From: a virus
Virus record (IMG/VR): IMGVR_UViG_3300044631_000780
Location: 1 to 64,000 of that record
Direction: 5' to 3' (one strand)
DNA: 64,000 bases
The position numbers and the translations under genes are program-made. Shown here piece by piece: positions 38,101-48,388 of the stretch. Each line of letters opens with the position of its first letter. The first letter of the stretch is position 1. The notes beneath the pieces were generated by a model that saw nothing but the letters and a program-made list of their open reading frames with translations, searched no databases and had not been told where the DNA came from.

Positions 38101-41100
38101 TGCGCTATTACCGATCTTGATAAACTGATCGTTAGTAGCTTTATCTCCAATATAAATCCACTGATTAGCAGTTGTATGATCACCAATTCTAATTGTCTTA
38201 GAATAACCAGCAAGATTTAATCCACCAGTGTTGTCTCCACCAACGAATGTGCTGTCGTTTAGAAGATTGAAGGTTCCAGTAGTAATGCCAGTTCTGACTT
38301 CACCAGTAGCAGTGCCACTATCTGTGTAGATTTCAATATCTCTTTGGAATCTAGCATCTTCTGTAAATCTAGAATCACCAACAACTACAAGTGCTCTATT
38401 GAGTTGACTATTTGTAACTGATTGATTGGTATTAATTCCAAGTCTACCTAGGTTATTACCTCTGCCAGATTCGGAAATAGCAACCGTAGTAGTATCAACT
38501 CTTAAAGTGCTGTAGTTTGTTGGAGCAAGACTATCCCCACCAACTACAAGGGCGTCAGAAATCGCATTAAATGTTCTGTTTGTTGGATTGGAGTTTGATA
38601 AGTAGTTATTTGGTGCTGTAGAAAGAGTTCTACCACTGATATATGCTTTACCAACAACATCAAGGTTAGCACGAGGATCTGTTGTAGTAGGATCAACAAA
38701 TCCATTAGCATATGCCGAGTGTGGAGAACGAGCAACAGTGTTGATGCCCAACTTATAGTTTCCAATGGATTCAGTTTCAGTTCTAAGTGCTTCAGAACCA
38801 ATTACACCAACTTCCTTCCAAGAAGCATTTGAGAATTCAACACTTGGAGGTGTAGCTCCAATTGCTGTTCCAGCAATGATATCTGCCCAGTTCTCTACGG
38901 CAGCTGGAATTTGATCAATTACTTGGAAGTGAACATAATTATTAGTTGGCGAGAAAGCATCTCCTGGTTTGTTGTATACAACCCAAGTTAGATTTAGTCT
39001 AGGATCATAGTAGAAGTTGTTAACTCTGATTTGAGAACCAGAAGTGATACCAATATCTTGGTTTGTAATATCAAGACCAGACTGACTATTCTTAAATGTT
39101 AGTTTTACTACATTGCTACCATCAAATGTAATTGTAAAGATGCTGTTATCAGCAATCTTTTGATAGTAGTTGGCAAGAATCCATCCAATAGATCCAGTTT
39201 TACCGATTTCAGAACCCTTAAGAAGAACATCACCAGGAACTGGTAATACACCACCATAAGTTACATATTGAGCAGAATTTACTCTGGTTCCACCATCAGC
39301 AACAAGAGGAGACTGGTTTGGAGTAATGTTTGCTGGAACACCAGAAGAAGTATGTGTTTGGAACATATACTTCTGTCCATTACCTCTGGCATTGAATTCA
39401 AATACAGCAGCGGTAACTTTATTCTTACTAATACGAATGTCACCAGCTGTTGGTGGTCTGAACGTTGTTCTATCAAGACCTTGATCTTGCTCCAGTTGCG
39501 TAACTGGATCAACAGATGATACATTAGATCTGATGATTAGAACATCTCTTTGCTGAACTAGATCATTATCTTGTACAGCAATTAGAACTGGCGATTCAAA
39601 CGAAGATACAAGAGTTCCATCTCCACCAACAACTGTTAGGTTCTGATTGAATGTAACTGGAGTATCAAATGTAGTAACTAGACCGCCAATTACATCATTC
39701 TCATCACCATCATCTTGTAAAGTCGCTGCGTCAATGAATGTTTCTTGACCAGTAATAGCATTGATTCTTCTATTACCAATATAGAGATCACCCTGAGAGT
39801 TAATACCCGTGTAGAAGACGATACCAGCGTCTTGTTTCTTAGATTGGGCATAGAAGTCCTGCTCTGGTGTTAGAACGACTTCCTGACGCGCAGGGAGACC
39901 AGTAGAGTAGTTACCAGGACCGAAACCAAGGTATTCAAACGTATGGTTACCAGCACGAGCAATGGATGGTCTACGGAGTTCAACGTAGTAACGTTGATCA
40001 TTAGCAACCGTGCTATCTCCAGAAATAGGAATTAAACGATCTTCCGATCCAGAAGTAGCATTTCCTTCCTGTGCTCTAATAGCATTAGATCCAGTGTAAG
40101 TGTTTTCAATGAAAGCTGGTTGACTGATAAGATCTTCAACAAGTTCTCTTGTTACAGAGTTCTTGTAATCGTTAACAGTAACAAGTCCATGAACATAGTT
40201 ATCAGCGGCAGAGAATGCCTGTGGAGGATCAATCAGTGCTGCGTAATAATCCTTCTCTTCATTTGTAGTTCCATTGTTCTTAAACCAGAGAGGATCGTTT
40301 CTGTAGTTTAGAGGATATAGTCTGCTGACTGGTTGCGAGAACTTAAAGTTCTTGAAGTTGTTGATAACTCCAGCACCAGTTGGGAATGGAGAGATGTTAC
40401 CACGTAGGCAAGTTAGATAGTAGATACCATCTTGCTGACCAGCAATACGGCGCTGTAGTGTTTCCGAAGCAAAGATATAGAATGTATCATCAATGATACC
40501 AGCATCTTCTACAGACTCAACATAGTATTCGATACCAGCGTCATCCTGAATGCGGTCACCAGGAGTAATGGTATAAACGTTGGCACCATTCTGTCTCCAG
40601 TAATATTCTGGATAACCCTTACGAATAAGAGTCTTCAGTGGCAACGATTTGCCCATATCCTGATCTTCCAGCATATCTGCGAAGACAGAACCTTGGGTAA
40701 ATCTTACACTATCATACTCGCTATATTCTAGTTTACCACCACGAATATTCTTAATGATGAGGTAGTGATCACCACCAACACTATAATAAGCATGAATGTT
40801 AGCAAGACCAGAGGAATATCCTGTAAATGTTACTTGGTTAGCAGTGATATTCTGAGTCTTGTTGGTTACAAAATCTCCACCTTGAGGAGCAGTGATCTTA
40901 ATTGTTGTAAAGATCTCATTTCTCAAACCAGGGAAGTTCTTAGAGTCAACAGTGTGGTCATAAACTGTTAATTCAAGATACTTAATATTAGAATTAAGAG
41001 CATCTGTTACATAACGACCACCTTGAATTGTTGCTTGAATACCAGAATTGAAACGAGCAAAAGCACGATACTCAATACCAGCACCAGTCAAGTCTTTCTT

Positions 41101-44100
41101 GAATGGATCGTATGCTGCGTCAGTGTTAAGACCGTTCGTAGCAAACTGTGCTGCTGTGTATCCAATATATTCTCCAGCTTGAACTGGGTTTTCAAATCTA
41201 GCACCATACACAGAACCAGTAACTGGCTTGAGTAAGATCTTCTGAGGAATTAGTTTACGTGTATCGTCAGTTCTTGTCTTAAGAACAAATCCATTGATTG
41301 GATCTCTAGCATTCTGGAGATACTTAGGAATGACATAACGGATCTTATAAGTTCTATCGTCGGCTTCTCTAGTGTCATCTAAACGCTCATACCACATGTC
41401 CGTGGTTCTTGGTCTATCAGAATAATCAGATTGATTGATTCTCCAGAAAATATTCTCTTGCTGAACAGAAGATGGTTGAGCAGTTACTTGATCCTTACAC
41501 TGAATATACCACTTACCTGTTGTAGAAACAGAGTCAGTATAAGCAGGATCAAATCTCATTGGAGATCTACGCTTGTTAGCCCAAACATCAAATTTTAGTG
41601 AAGTTTGACCAGAAGCAAATGTAATTGGATTTACATTGTTGATCGCATCAGCATGTGTCTTGTGAATGGTGAATACTTTATCATTCTGATAACGAGCGAA
41701 GAATTCGATCTGAGGATTGATTCTACCGACATTAGAATTTGTGATGTCGGTAACAGCTACCGTGGGATCGTTAGCATAGGTGCTAGCAACAATTGGTAGA
41801 GATCCACCCTCAATTGCTCTAAAGAATACTCTATGTGGAGTTGTTGCTGCTGATGGAACGTCAAAAATGTGTGATACATCAGTCTCAATGCCAGCATTAA
41901 CAGTATTTGTTAGATTACACTCATAGTTGTGTAATGTATACTTGTCATCGAGAACAAACTGATAGAGATCAATTTCAACATCTGGATCAATACTGTCAGT
42001 TTCTGACGCATAGATGTAAATACCAGCAGCAGCATTCTCTTTAGAAGTTGCGAGCATCAGTTTTGTCTGATCGCTTCCGTTAAAGAATGTAGTTGTACTG
42101 TAATCTGCTGGTTGAGTTCTTCTGCCAGGAGCAATTACATAGTAAGTTCTGTTTGGTTCAAATCCTTTTGGAAGTCTGATAAGACGCTTATCAATCTCAA
42201 CATACTTACCAGTCTCAACATCAAATCTAGGACGAGGTACAAGTCTTACTGGTGTTCCAGTTTCAAAGTTATGAGCATTTGTTGCTCCATATCCAGTAAT
42301 ATCAATCGTAAAGATTGTAGCACGAGAAGAAAGAAGTGCTGTGTTAACTGTCTGCTCTTGACGAGTAACAGTTCCAAGTCCACTGTTAATAATGGTTGTG
42401 ATATTACCAACCAATGTGGTGATAGCATTAGCAACGTCGGCACATTCTCTTTGTGTTGGAGCTGATGGTGTATATGCTTGAGTATCCTGAATAACATCTG
42501 GATTTGTATTCTCTGGTCCTACAGTTACTCTCTGTGGTAGAGTATTTGCCCAAGATCCTTTCTCATATGTAAAGTATAGTCTCGTTGTTGTGCTACTTTG
42601 TAGAGCATTTACTGTATTTCCAGTATCAAATCTAGAATTAGCAACTCCAAGTTCAATCGTAGTGTTACTTACAATTCTCTTTACAAATGTATCTTTTGGA
42701 ATATTTGTATAAATTGGAACCGCATTGTTTTGAAGTAGACCATTAACGTAAGGAGTTGGAGATGAAGCATACTCAACAACTCTCATACCAATTACAATGC
42801 CACGAGTATCAGAAACGTTAACGAGAGCAGATCCAGTAGTTGTAACACAATTAATGGCAAGAACATCAAAGTTACGCATTGCTGCGATTGCCAGTTGTCC
42901 AACATAATTCCAAGCATCAATTGTCTCCGTCTTTTCTCCATCAATATATGTTAGATTATTTCCAACATAATATGCTTCACCAGCCTGAATGGAGTTAATA
43001 TTTCCGCCAAGTCTCAAGTCGTTGACAACAGCATCAACAATATATGAAACGTCACGATAACACTTAGATTGCTTAGCATTTACAATAAAGTCTCCAGCAT
43101 TTGCTGTTGGCAATCCAGCAAGAGATCCAGTGCCGATAGCATCGGTAACAATATCAAATAAGTTTTCAATTGATGAGCGAACATTAGCGCAATCCCACTC
43201 TCCATTAGTTAGAGGTGGAAGAGTATTGAGATTGCCAGCTTGAAGAGCATCACAAACAATACCAACTAATGTATCAACTGTTGCTAGAACATCAGAACAA
43301 TTGCCAAGAGTATAGGTTGTTGGTTGTGCTGGGGCAGTTCTTGTAATACCAGTTAGATTTCCTACACCACCATCGTTTCCAATTGCTTGTAGAAGAATGC
43401 CAAATAGGGTGTCAAGTGCTCCAACAGCAGAACCACACTTTGGTAGTAGTTCATCAGAATCCCAGTCATTAACAATAGTAAGATCCTTCTTCTGCGTGAA
43501 AGTATTGCCAGATGTAACTGTTACTGTTTCGTTTCTAAGAACTTGAATTGCGATGTTCTTAACTTCCGTGAATACTTTAGCAGCTTCATCACGCTCAGCA
43601 TCAAGGAATGTCTGAATTGGTTGACCATTGAATATGTTTGTTACATAGATATTCGCTGCGTCATAAGTCTTGGAGTTTCCACCAAACTTGACATCCCACA
43701 TCACTTCTTCTAGAACATCATAAACATCATCGAGACAATCTTGCTCAGTATTTCCAGTTTGTGGAACATATGAAGGATATGCTGCCTTCATGCGTAGATA
43801 TGCTTCCTTCGCAATGAATTCCTTGTTATCAAGAACAAGATTATAGGCATCAGCATGAATGTCAGCAACAAATGCTGGATCTTCTGTGTTATCAAGTGTG
43901 AGTGTTAAGTCTCTTACATAATATTGATTGTTGATGGCACGATTCATCAAGTCAGCAGATCTCTTGAATGCTGTAATTGATGGATTAATTTCATTAACAA
44001 GACCGTTTGGAAGTAAGGTTGTATTATTAGTAAAATACTCCTTAGTTGCTGCGATGGTATATTCATTACCACCAAACCAGAGATCCTGAGCAACAGCATC

Positions 44101-47100
44101 AACAATGTGACCGATATCTCTACGGCACTTGGTTTCACCAGTCAAGAATGTTCCAGCATTCTCAGCAGGAAGTGAATTGAGATTTCCAGCAGTTACAGCA
44201 GCAGTTACAATGCCAGTGAGAGTAGTGATTGCTGACTGGACGTTTGAACATGAAGATGAACTCTGATTATTGCCAGTCGCAGGATCTGCTGTGACAGTAA
44301 GATCTTTGTGGTAGAGTTGGTTTGTAATTGCTCTACGCATGAATTCAGCAGCTTCATTGAATGCTACATTGCTCTGAGCAGTTTCTCCAACTAAACCATT
44401 GCTGATTGGAGTTGTAACGTTAGTAAAATACTGCTGAATAAATGTTCTGGTGTGCTTATTACCGCCAGTGAATAGGTCAACAGAAATGGCATCAATAAAG
44501 TATCCGATATCACGAGCACACTTTCTCATGCCAGCAGGAGCAGATCCTTTGTTGATCGTCTGTGGCATTGAATTTAGATTGCCATCGTTAATAATTGTAG
44601 TTACGATGCCAGCAAGAGTGTCAATAGCAGAGCGAACGTTAGCACAAGAATTAGCATCAGTGTTGCTACCAGTAGCAGGATCAGCAGTAATAGTAAGATC
44701 CTTAACTGTGAGTTGGTTAGTGATAGCAAGTCTCATCAAGTTTCTTGCTTGATTGAAAGCATAGATGCTTTCTGTAACTTCACCAACTAGACCATTGCTG
44801 ATTGGAGTTGTAGCATTTGAGAAATACTCAGCAGCAAATCTGTATGAATACTCGTTACCACGAATGAAAAGGTCAAGCGAGATCGCATCAACAAAGTATC
44901 CAAGGTCTCTCTTACACTTCGTTTCAGTAGAAGCAACACCAGGATACAGAGTGACCATATTGGTCCAAGCAGTATTGACAATTTCTGTCTTGTTCTGCTG
45001 AATTAGACGGTAGCTATCATAGAAACGCGAATCTGCTGTAGTTTGAGCATCGCCAGGGAAGTAGAAATCTGGATAATCAACAGCGATCTTAGCAAGTGCT
45101 CTATCAGTAATCTCTTTGCTATTGCGACGAATGAGACGGAACGCATCAGCAAAACGAGATTGTGCGTTGCTCTGAGTATCACCAGGCATGTAGAAATCTG
45201 GATGATAAACAGCAACTTCAGCAAGTGCTGCGTCAAGAATAAATTCTCTGTTAGCAAGAATACGATTACGAGCATCCTTATAACGACCAGCAGGATCTTG
45301 CTTATTTGCGGCATCAACTGTTACACCTTCACTATTCAATCCTAAAGCAGCAGATCCAGTGCTTCCTGCGATCACACCATATGGACTTAGGATGCTAGGG
45401 TTCTCTGGATCATAAATTGCTGCTTTAACTGTAAGTAGATTAGCAACTGCTTTCTTACAAAGATCTCTTGCTCTGTTAAAAGCAAATACAGCATAGGTTT
45501 CTTCACCAACCAGACCGTTCTGTAATGGCGTACCGTCACCATTGAAGTAGAACTTGGTAGCTTCGATGGTGTTGAGGTTTCCGCCGTCTCTAAGGTCTTC
45601 TGCGATGGCATCTACAATAAATCCAATGTCACGCTTACACTTACCATTTGCAACACCTTGGATATTTCCAATACCAAAAGTTTCAACCATTTGGTTGAAT
45701 GCTGTGTCAACGATTTCTTGGCGGTTCGCAAGGATTAAGTTGCGAGCATCGAAGTAACGACCAGCAGCAGGATTTAGACCAGGGTTGACATAAGGAATGT
45801 TTTGAAGTGCTGGATACTTCTCAAGAATATATCCAAAAACTTCCTCTTGGATCATTGTGCGATTGCTTTCAATCAAGTTAGCAGCATCAGCGTAGATGCC
45901 ATTGATTGAGATACCAGAAGGATTTAAAATTGATCCTTTCGCAATATACTTAACAAAACCAGTTGGTTCTAATTCTACGTTAAATACTTCTCCAGTTCCA
46001 GCAGCAGGATCAAGTTTTACATATAGTTTGTCACCAGTTTTTGCTCCAAGTCTATAACCATCAATGGTCGCAGCTGGACGCTCTGTTGGAATAATAATGT
46101 CATCGCTACCCAAGAACAACTTAGTATAGTTGTTAGGATTTTGAATTGTTCCTTGAATATCAATCGTATAATAAGTAACTTTTTTGATATTCTCAGCAGT
46201 TTCCTCTGCTTGCTGTGGTGGAATGATGTGAGTAATGTATCCACCTTTGTCTTGGTTGAACGCAAATCCTTTGAAACCAATCGCGTGTAGAGAGGTATTA
46301 CCAAAGTTTGAGTTGGAGTTGGTGATGGACATGTCTCCACCACTTTCCATTAGGAAGTGATCAGCAAAACCAACGGCGAAGATGGAAACGTTCTGAATGA
46401 ATGCGTCTTCTGAAGCACGAACGTGGAAGTTTCTCCACTCATCCTTCCAGTAACTATCACCCTTTGCGTGATAAGGAACAGTAGCAAATGCGTCTGTTAG
46501 TGATGCTTGATTCCAAGTGTTTGAATACTCATCGTAACGGATGAATGCTCTATCGTCTTTCTGTAGAGAAACACCAGTGTACTGAGCAATAACCATGGAT
46601 CTAAATCCAGTGGCTTTTAGACCATTTGCCCAGATACCACAAATACCCCAGGTAGAACGAATTGAAACGTTGAAGACGTATGGAGAAGCAGATTCGACGC
46701 TATCAACCTCAGCAAGAGTTTGTGCGTTTTGTCCAAGGGCAGGAGTTGTATCTACACTGATTGTTTGTCCAGAAACAATGTTAGTGCCAATTCCACCAAC
46801 AACGAATGGAACTTCATATTTAAATTTGCGAGGGTCATTCTCGTCAATCTCTTTGATTGGGAAAAATCCTTCAAGAACATCATCAATATTTGTATTTGAA
46901 ATAGCAACAAATTGACCAGCAAAATATCCATGATCAACTTTAGTCGTTACTTCAACTTCAGTTGTGGATGCTGGAATGCTAGGATCAGTTGTCGCATCTA
47001 CAAACTTCAGTGATTCAATAACACGAGAGTCAGATAAAGGACCAACAATTCTATTTTCTTGAATGTTGAAATCAAATTCACCTGGATCATCAATTGTTGG

Positions 47101-47838
47101 TTGATAAGATGAAAATGCCTTAGCGATCTTTCTGTAGAATAATCCTAGCTCTTCACTATCAGCATATTCAAATACTGTTAGTTTGTGGTGAGAGAAATTA
47201 GGAGCAGTAAGTTTGGTGAAGTCTTGAGGATCATAATAAACTTCACCAGTTCCTTCAGCAGAATTGAAAAGAGGAGATTCAGAAGTTGTTTGACCATCTT
47301 TAATAGTGAACTGCCAGAAGTAACATCCACCAGTTACATTAAAGATCGCAGAACGTGGGACAGTTACAGAAGCAGGATCAGGAACGTAGAGAGGTCTGAT
47401 CGTTGTTCTACGAAGGTCATAACCAACAAGTGAAGAACCACGAGGAATAATAGCACCGCCTTCAGTGTTATTAAACTTGTATAGTACGTTGTTTGGATTG
47501 GAGATATCAAGAATGCTATTATCAGTCCAAGCATTTAGAGCTTGATCAAATCCAAATACATCAATGCCATTAGTATCTACAAGACCAGGACGGTTATCAA
47601 TATAGTGAATACCAGGCATCAGCATGATGCTGAACTGGTCAAAACGGTCATTATTCTTACCAGGAAGGTAAGAATATCTTGCGATTTCTAGGAAAGCACG
47701 CTGAATACTCTTGAATGGTGTAATTGGTGAATTACCTCTGTTGGATAACGCATCGGTTGCGTTAAAATCATCAGGAGAAACATAAAGATACTTACCAGTT
47801 TTTGAACTGATAAGATTATCCAGACGTGTTAATGGCAT
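35104..47838 (-). CDS. Giant repetitive virion structural protein, 4244 aa
   Basis: The N-terminus (MPLTRLDNLISSKTGKYLYV then LPGKNNDRFDQFSIMLMPGI) looks like a right-handed beta-helix of the pectate-lyase type. In about residues 650-1650 two repeat families alternate: type 1, (K/R)C(K/R)RDIG(Y/H)(I/F)(V/I)DAI, followed by DL...GGN, at least six times at a DNA period of 390-400 bp in the best copies; type 2, AxxLIxxNxxxI with helices. Later parts are beta-rich. It is the longest gene here, 12.7 kb, and is comparable to the very large structural proteins of cyanophages. Expressed from a TATAAATA late promoter at 47878-47885. Exact role (fibre, sheath appendage or baseplate) is unknown. Confidence 0.85.
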   Translation of the reverse strand: MPLTRLDNLISSKTGKYLYVSPDDFNATDALSNRGNSPITPFKSIQRAFLEIARYSYLPGKNNDRFDQFSIMLMPGIHYIDNRPGLVDTNGIDVFGFDQALNAWTDNSILDISNPNNVLYKFNNTEGGAIIPRGSSLVGYDLRRTTIRPLYVPDPASVTVPRSAIFNVTGGCYFWQFTIKDGQTTSESPLFNSAEGTGEVYYDPQDFTKLTAPNFSHHKLTVFEYADSEELGLFYRKIAKAFSSYQPTIDDPGEFDFNIQENRIVGPLSDSRVIESLKFVDATTDPSIPASTTEVEVTTKVDHGYFAGQFVAISNTNIDDVLEGFFPIKEIDENDPRKFKYEVPFVVGGIGTNIVSGQTISVDTTPALGQNAQTLAEVDSVESASPYVFNVSIRSTWGICGIWANGLKATGFRSMVIAQYTGVSLQKDDRAFIRYDEYSNTWNQASLTDAFATVPYHAKGDSYWKDEWRNFHVRASEDAFIQNVSIFAVGFADHFLMESGGDMSITNSNSNFGNTSLHAIGFKGFAFNQDKGGYITHIIPPQQAEETAENIKKVTYYTIDIQGTIQNPNNYTKLFLGSDDIIIPTERPAATIDGYRLGAKTGDKLYVKLDPAAGTGEVFNVELEPTGFVKYIAKGSILNPSGISINGIYADAANLIESNRTMIQEEVFGYILEKYPALQNIPYVNPGLNPAAGRYFDARNLILANRQEIVDTAFNQMVETFGIGNIQGVANGKCKRDIGFIVDAIAEDLRDGGNLNTIEATKFYFNGDGTPLQNGLVGEETYAVFAFNRARDLCKKAVANLLTVKAAIYDPENPSILSPYGVIAGSTGSAALGLNSEGVTVDAANKQDPAGRYKDARNRILANREFILDAALAEVAVYHPDFYMPGDTQSNAQSRFADAFRLIRRNSKEITDRALAKIAVDYPDFYFPGDAQTTADSRFYDSYRLIQQNKTEIVNTAWTNMVTLYPGVASTETKCKRDLGYFVDAISLDLFIRGNEYSYRFAAEYFSNATTPISNGLVGEVTESIYAFNQARNLMRLAITNQLTVKDLTITADPATGSNTDANSCANVRSAIDTLAGIVTTIINDGNLNSMPQTINKGSAPAGMRKCARDIGYFIDAISVDLFTGGNKHTRTFIQQYFTNVTTPISNGLVGETAQSNVAFNEAAEFMRRAITNQLYHKDLTVTADPATGNNQSSSSCSNVQSAITTLTGIVTAAVTAGNLNSLPAENAGTFLTGETKCRRDIGHIVDAVAQDLWFGGNEYTIAATKEYFTNNTTLLPNGLVNEINPSITAFKRSADLMNRAINNQYYVRDLTLTLDNTEDPAFVADIHADAYNLVLDNKEFIAKEAYLRMKAAYPSYVPQTGNTEQDCLDDVYDVLEEVMWDVKFGGNSKTYDAANIYVTNIFNGQPIQTFLDAERDEAAKVFTEVKNIAIQVLRNETVTVTSGNTFTQKKDLTIVNDWDSDELLPKCGSAVGALDTLFGILLQAIGNDGGVGNLTGITRTAPAQPTTYTLGNCSDVLATVDTLVGIVCDALQAGNLNTLPPLTNGEWDCANVRSSIENLFDIVTDAIGTGSLAGLPTANAGDFIVNAKQSKCYRDVSYIVDAVVNDLRLGGNINSIQAGEAYYVGNNLTYIDGEKTETIDAWNYVGQLAIAAMRNFDVLAINCVTTTGSALVNVSDTRGIVIGMRVVEYASSPTPYVNGLLQNNAVPIYTNIPKDTFVKRIVSNTTIELGVANSRFDTGNTVNALQSSTTTRLYFTYEKGSWANTLPQRVTVGPENTNPDVIQDTQAYTPSAPTQRECADVANAITTLVGNITTIINSGLGTVTRQEQTVNTALLSSRATIFTIDITGYGATNAHNFETGTPVRLVPRPRFDVETGKYVEIDKRLIRLPKGFEPNRTYYVIAPGRRTQPADYSTTTFFNGSDQTKLMLATSKENAAAGIYIYASETDSIDPDVEIDLYQFVLDDKYTLHNYECNLTNTVNAGIETDVSHIFDVPSAATTPHRVFFRAIEGGSLPIVASTYANDPTVAVTDITNSNVGRINPQIEFFARYQNDKVFTIHKTHADAINNVNPITFASGQTSLKFDVWANKRRSPMRFDPAYTDSVSTTGKWYIQCKDQVTAQPSSVQQENIFWRINQSDYSDRPRTTDMWYERLDDTREADDRTYKIRYVIPKYLQNARDPINGFVLKTRTDDTRKLIPQKILLKPVTGSVYGARFENPVQAGEYIGYTAAQFATNGLNTDAAYDPFKKDLTGAGIEYRAFARFNSGIQATIQGGRYVTDALNSNIKYLELTVYDHTVDSKNFPGLRNEIFTTIKITAPQGGDFVTNKTQNITANQVTFTGYSSGLANIHAYYSVGGDHYLIIKNIRGGKLEYSEYDSVRFTQGSVFADMLEDQDMGKSLPLKTLIRKGYPEYYWRQNGANVYTITPGDRIQDDAGIEYYVESVEDAGIIDDTFYIFASETLQRRIAGQQDGIYYLTCLRGNISPFPTGAGVINNFKNFKFSQPVSRLYPLNYRNDPLWFKNNGTTNEEKDYYAALIDPPQAFSAADNYVHGLVTVNDYKNSVTRELVEDLISQPAFIENTYTGSNAIRAQEGNATSGSEDRLIPISGDSTVANDQRYYVELRRPSIARAGNHTFEYLGFGPGNYSTGLPARQEVVLTPEQDFYAQSKKQDAGIVFYTGINSQGDLYIGNRRINAITGQETFIDAATLQDDGDENDVIGGLVTTFDTPVTFNQNLTVVGGDGTLVSSFESPVLIAVQDNDLVQQRDVLIIRSNVSSVDPVTQLEQDQGLDRTTFRPPTAGDIRISKNKVTAAVFEFNARGNGQKYMFQTHTSSGVPANITPNQSPLVADGGTRVNSAQYVTYGGVLPVPGDVLLKGSEIGKTGSIGWILANYYQKIADNSIFTITFDGSNVVKLTFKNSQSGLDITNQDIGITSGSQIRVNNFYYDPRLNLTWVVYNKPGDAFSPTNNYVHFQVIDQIPAAVENWADIIAGTAIGATPPSVEFSNASWKEVGVIGSEALRTETESIGNYKLGINTVARSPHSAYANGFVDPTTTDPRANLDVVGKAYISGRTLSTAPNNYLSNSNPTNRTFNAISDALVVGGDSLAPTNYSTLRVDTTTVAISESGRGNNLGRLGINTNQSVTNSQLNRALVVVGDSRFTEDARFQRDIEIYTDSGTATGEVRTGITTGTFNLLNDSTFVGGDNTGGLNLAGYSKTIRIGDHTTANQWIYIGDKATNDQFIKIGNSANHSNLFIGNIDRDAAISKTKIGGAYDRLSSLSYVDFETKQVKFAGDVTFGSFKSLGGDRTNPEQVVTLSTEAGIVSFFSGNTQTMDFALNASEVRIAGQGGTTTIRNSLEIDGETIFNGNVHLCGGVAAFSFTANRAQLGTTAFAHDDGILGPTTFNQNVDLINVLQVPDSDPNFNRLDTAGSADWGSTDFQELIPGGGPEGSDLPALTGDLYYLPLLNPPGDYFREGDYLILDTVVDSVAGTHPEILRVAPGGLAGAETAPYYLTVQRRPLGTFTAVKTNHPDEPNNRTPIYKCNIAFDATWTEQSIDASGTTENVYLATFGGTLRTGVDYIVIDRTDTNSDGVFDQGEVFKLVSTLVQENKTFSILSGCPNGNVLFSVDSVTGETIIGNDGVSGENGKLTVNGSFTFVGGCKTASSQQFTGNAQAGLTTITAVTNTSGIEVGDYVQIVTGGGTVTLTQNRFPIDSGETRLTDPQVVSISGSTITLNLPFTGTGSQEGITFVANKNEKFSITDRVRDIFSVDACSGDTIVGNPSGTILAQRAKFGTSVAAHSSGATVYVILKDPKVDNSIATTFVDTVTAITTSATQLPVDDISDFANGDYILVGYGSGGNEEFMRISSNPVATSGNSGYLPVTRSPLAGTAKTHQDGESVWRVLIRETTTTTSAIGTTGGTNIEIGLKNSDLVPFFLDREYFMVIDSEVFEVTSTITNDGGTKLVKKDYHHGRLTVYDDVNFVGSNFRISGTDNNVPIINLVNNEEHHFEGGKLSINAATDVSGLFRVFPTTCVEEPDAIQFSNRSFLPTFRVEPNFGDTFVGRLLDVAGISSSIAAQSQKILDIRNLGDGGTKNFTIRQDCSVDAFGYEGWKNSNGGHITKFVNANTTLQVNINYIVAVAPSTGALVLTLPSNPKTGDTIRITEVGGQLTYNNSLVIRAPIVGGEPVAIQGDTEGTRLGGLSTPYASGELVVQNKNASFGLIYVGQTDGDNFIPATYQGWWLTEL

Positions 47839-47877
47839 GATTATACAGACCCTGCGGCGTGACTTATTCCTTCAAGT

Positions 47878-47885
47878 TATTTATA
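47878..47885 (-). promoter_or_regulatory. T4-type late promoter TATAAATA
   Basis: Exact TATAAATA on the minus strand, overlapping the stop codon of 47881-47997 and 40 bp upstream of the giant gene's ATG. T4-type late promoters need gp55 sigma and the sliding clamp. Confidence 0.85.
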
Positions 47886-47997
47886 CGGAAGGTTTATAGT
47901 TGTCTCCCTCTATCTGCATTTTGATAATTTCTCTGACACATAACCAGATATATCCAAATTGTTCAGACCAAGTACAATCACCTTTAATTTTATTCAT
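47881..47997 (-). CDS. Small protein, 38 aa
   Basis: ATG at 47997, TAA at 47881-47883. MNKIKGDCTWSEQFGYIWLC, then a helix with REIIKMQIEGD. It lies between the tRNA cluster and the giant gene, and its stop codon is inside the late promoter. Function unknown. Confidence 0.5.
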   Translation of the reverse strand: MNKIKGDCTWSEQFGYIWLCVREIIKMQIEGDNYKPSV

Positions 47998-48014
47998 ATG
48001 TTTTTTGAAACAAC

Positions 48015-48088
48015 ACTCTCTGTAGGATTCGAACCTACGACACCTTGATCCGTAGTCAAGTGCTCTATATCCACTGAGCTAAGAGAGT
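48015..48088 (-). tRNA. tRNA-Arg (ACG)
   Basis: 74 nt; 7-bp acceptor ACTCTCT / AGAGAGT, anticodon loop CTACGGA, T-arm GTAGG-TTCGAAT-CCTAC. No CCA encoded. Confidence 0.95.
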
Positions 48089-48091
48089 AGG

Positions 48092-48163
48092 CGAAGGGTG
48101 AGAGATTCGAACTCCCATCGCAAGGTTTTGGAGACCTGCATCTTACCGTTAGACCAACCCAAC
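48092..48163 (-). tRNA. tRNA-Trp (CCA)
   Basis: 72 nt; anticodon loop CTCCAAA. The acceptor (GTTGGGT / ACCCTTC) has two U-U mismatches, an oddity that may indicate decay or editing. T-arm GGGAG-TTCGAAT-CTCTC. Confidence 0.85.
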
Positions 48164-48166
48164 TGG

Positions 48167-48238
48167 TTCTGAGGGTAGGATTCGAACCCACGAATGGCGG
48201 GACCAAAACCCGCTGCCTTACCGCTTGGCGACCTCAGA
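48167..48238 (-). tRNA. tRNA-Gln (TTG)
   Basis: 72 nt; anticodon loop TTTTGGT; acceptor TCTGAGG / CCTCAGA; discriminator A. Confidence 0.95.
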
Positions 48239-48242
48239 ATGG

Positions 48243-48313
48243 GGTGACGTATGGGAATTGAACCCATCTAGGTGGTTCCACAAACCACTGCCTTACCACT
48301 AGGCTAACGTCAC
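48243..48313 (-). tRNA. tRNA-His (GTG)
   Basis: 71 nt; anticodon loop TTGTGGA; acceptor GTGACGT / ACGTCAC; discriminator C, as in His tRNAs. Confidence 0.95.
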
Positions 48314-48314
48314 A

Positions 48315-48388
48315 TAGCAGTAGGTAGATTTGAACTACCGACCATAGGCGTATGAAACCCGTGCTCTGCCAGACTGAGCTATACTGCT
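48315..48388 (-). tRNA. tRNA-Met (CAT)
   Basis: 74 nt; anticodon loop TTCATAC; acceptor AGCAGTA / TACTGCT; discriminator A. CAT could also be read as Ile2 (lysidine-modified) rather than Met. Confidence 0.85.
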
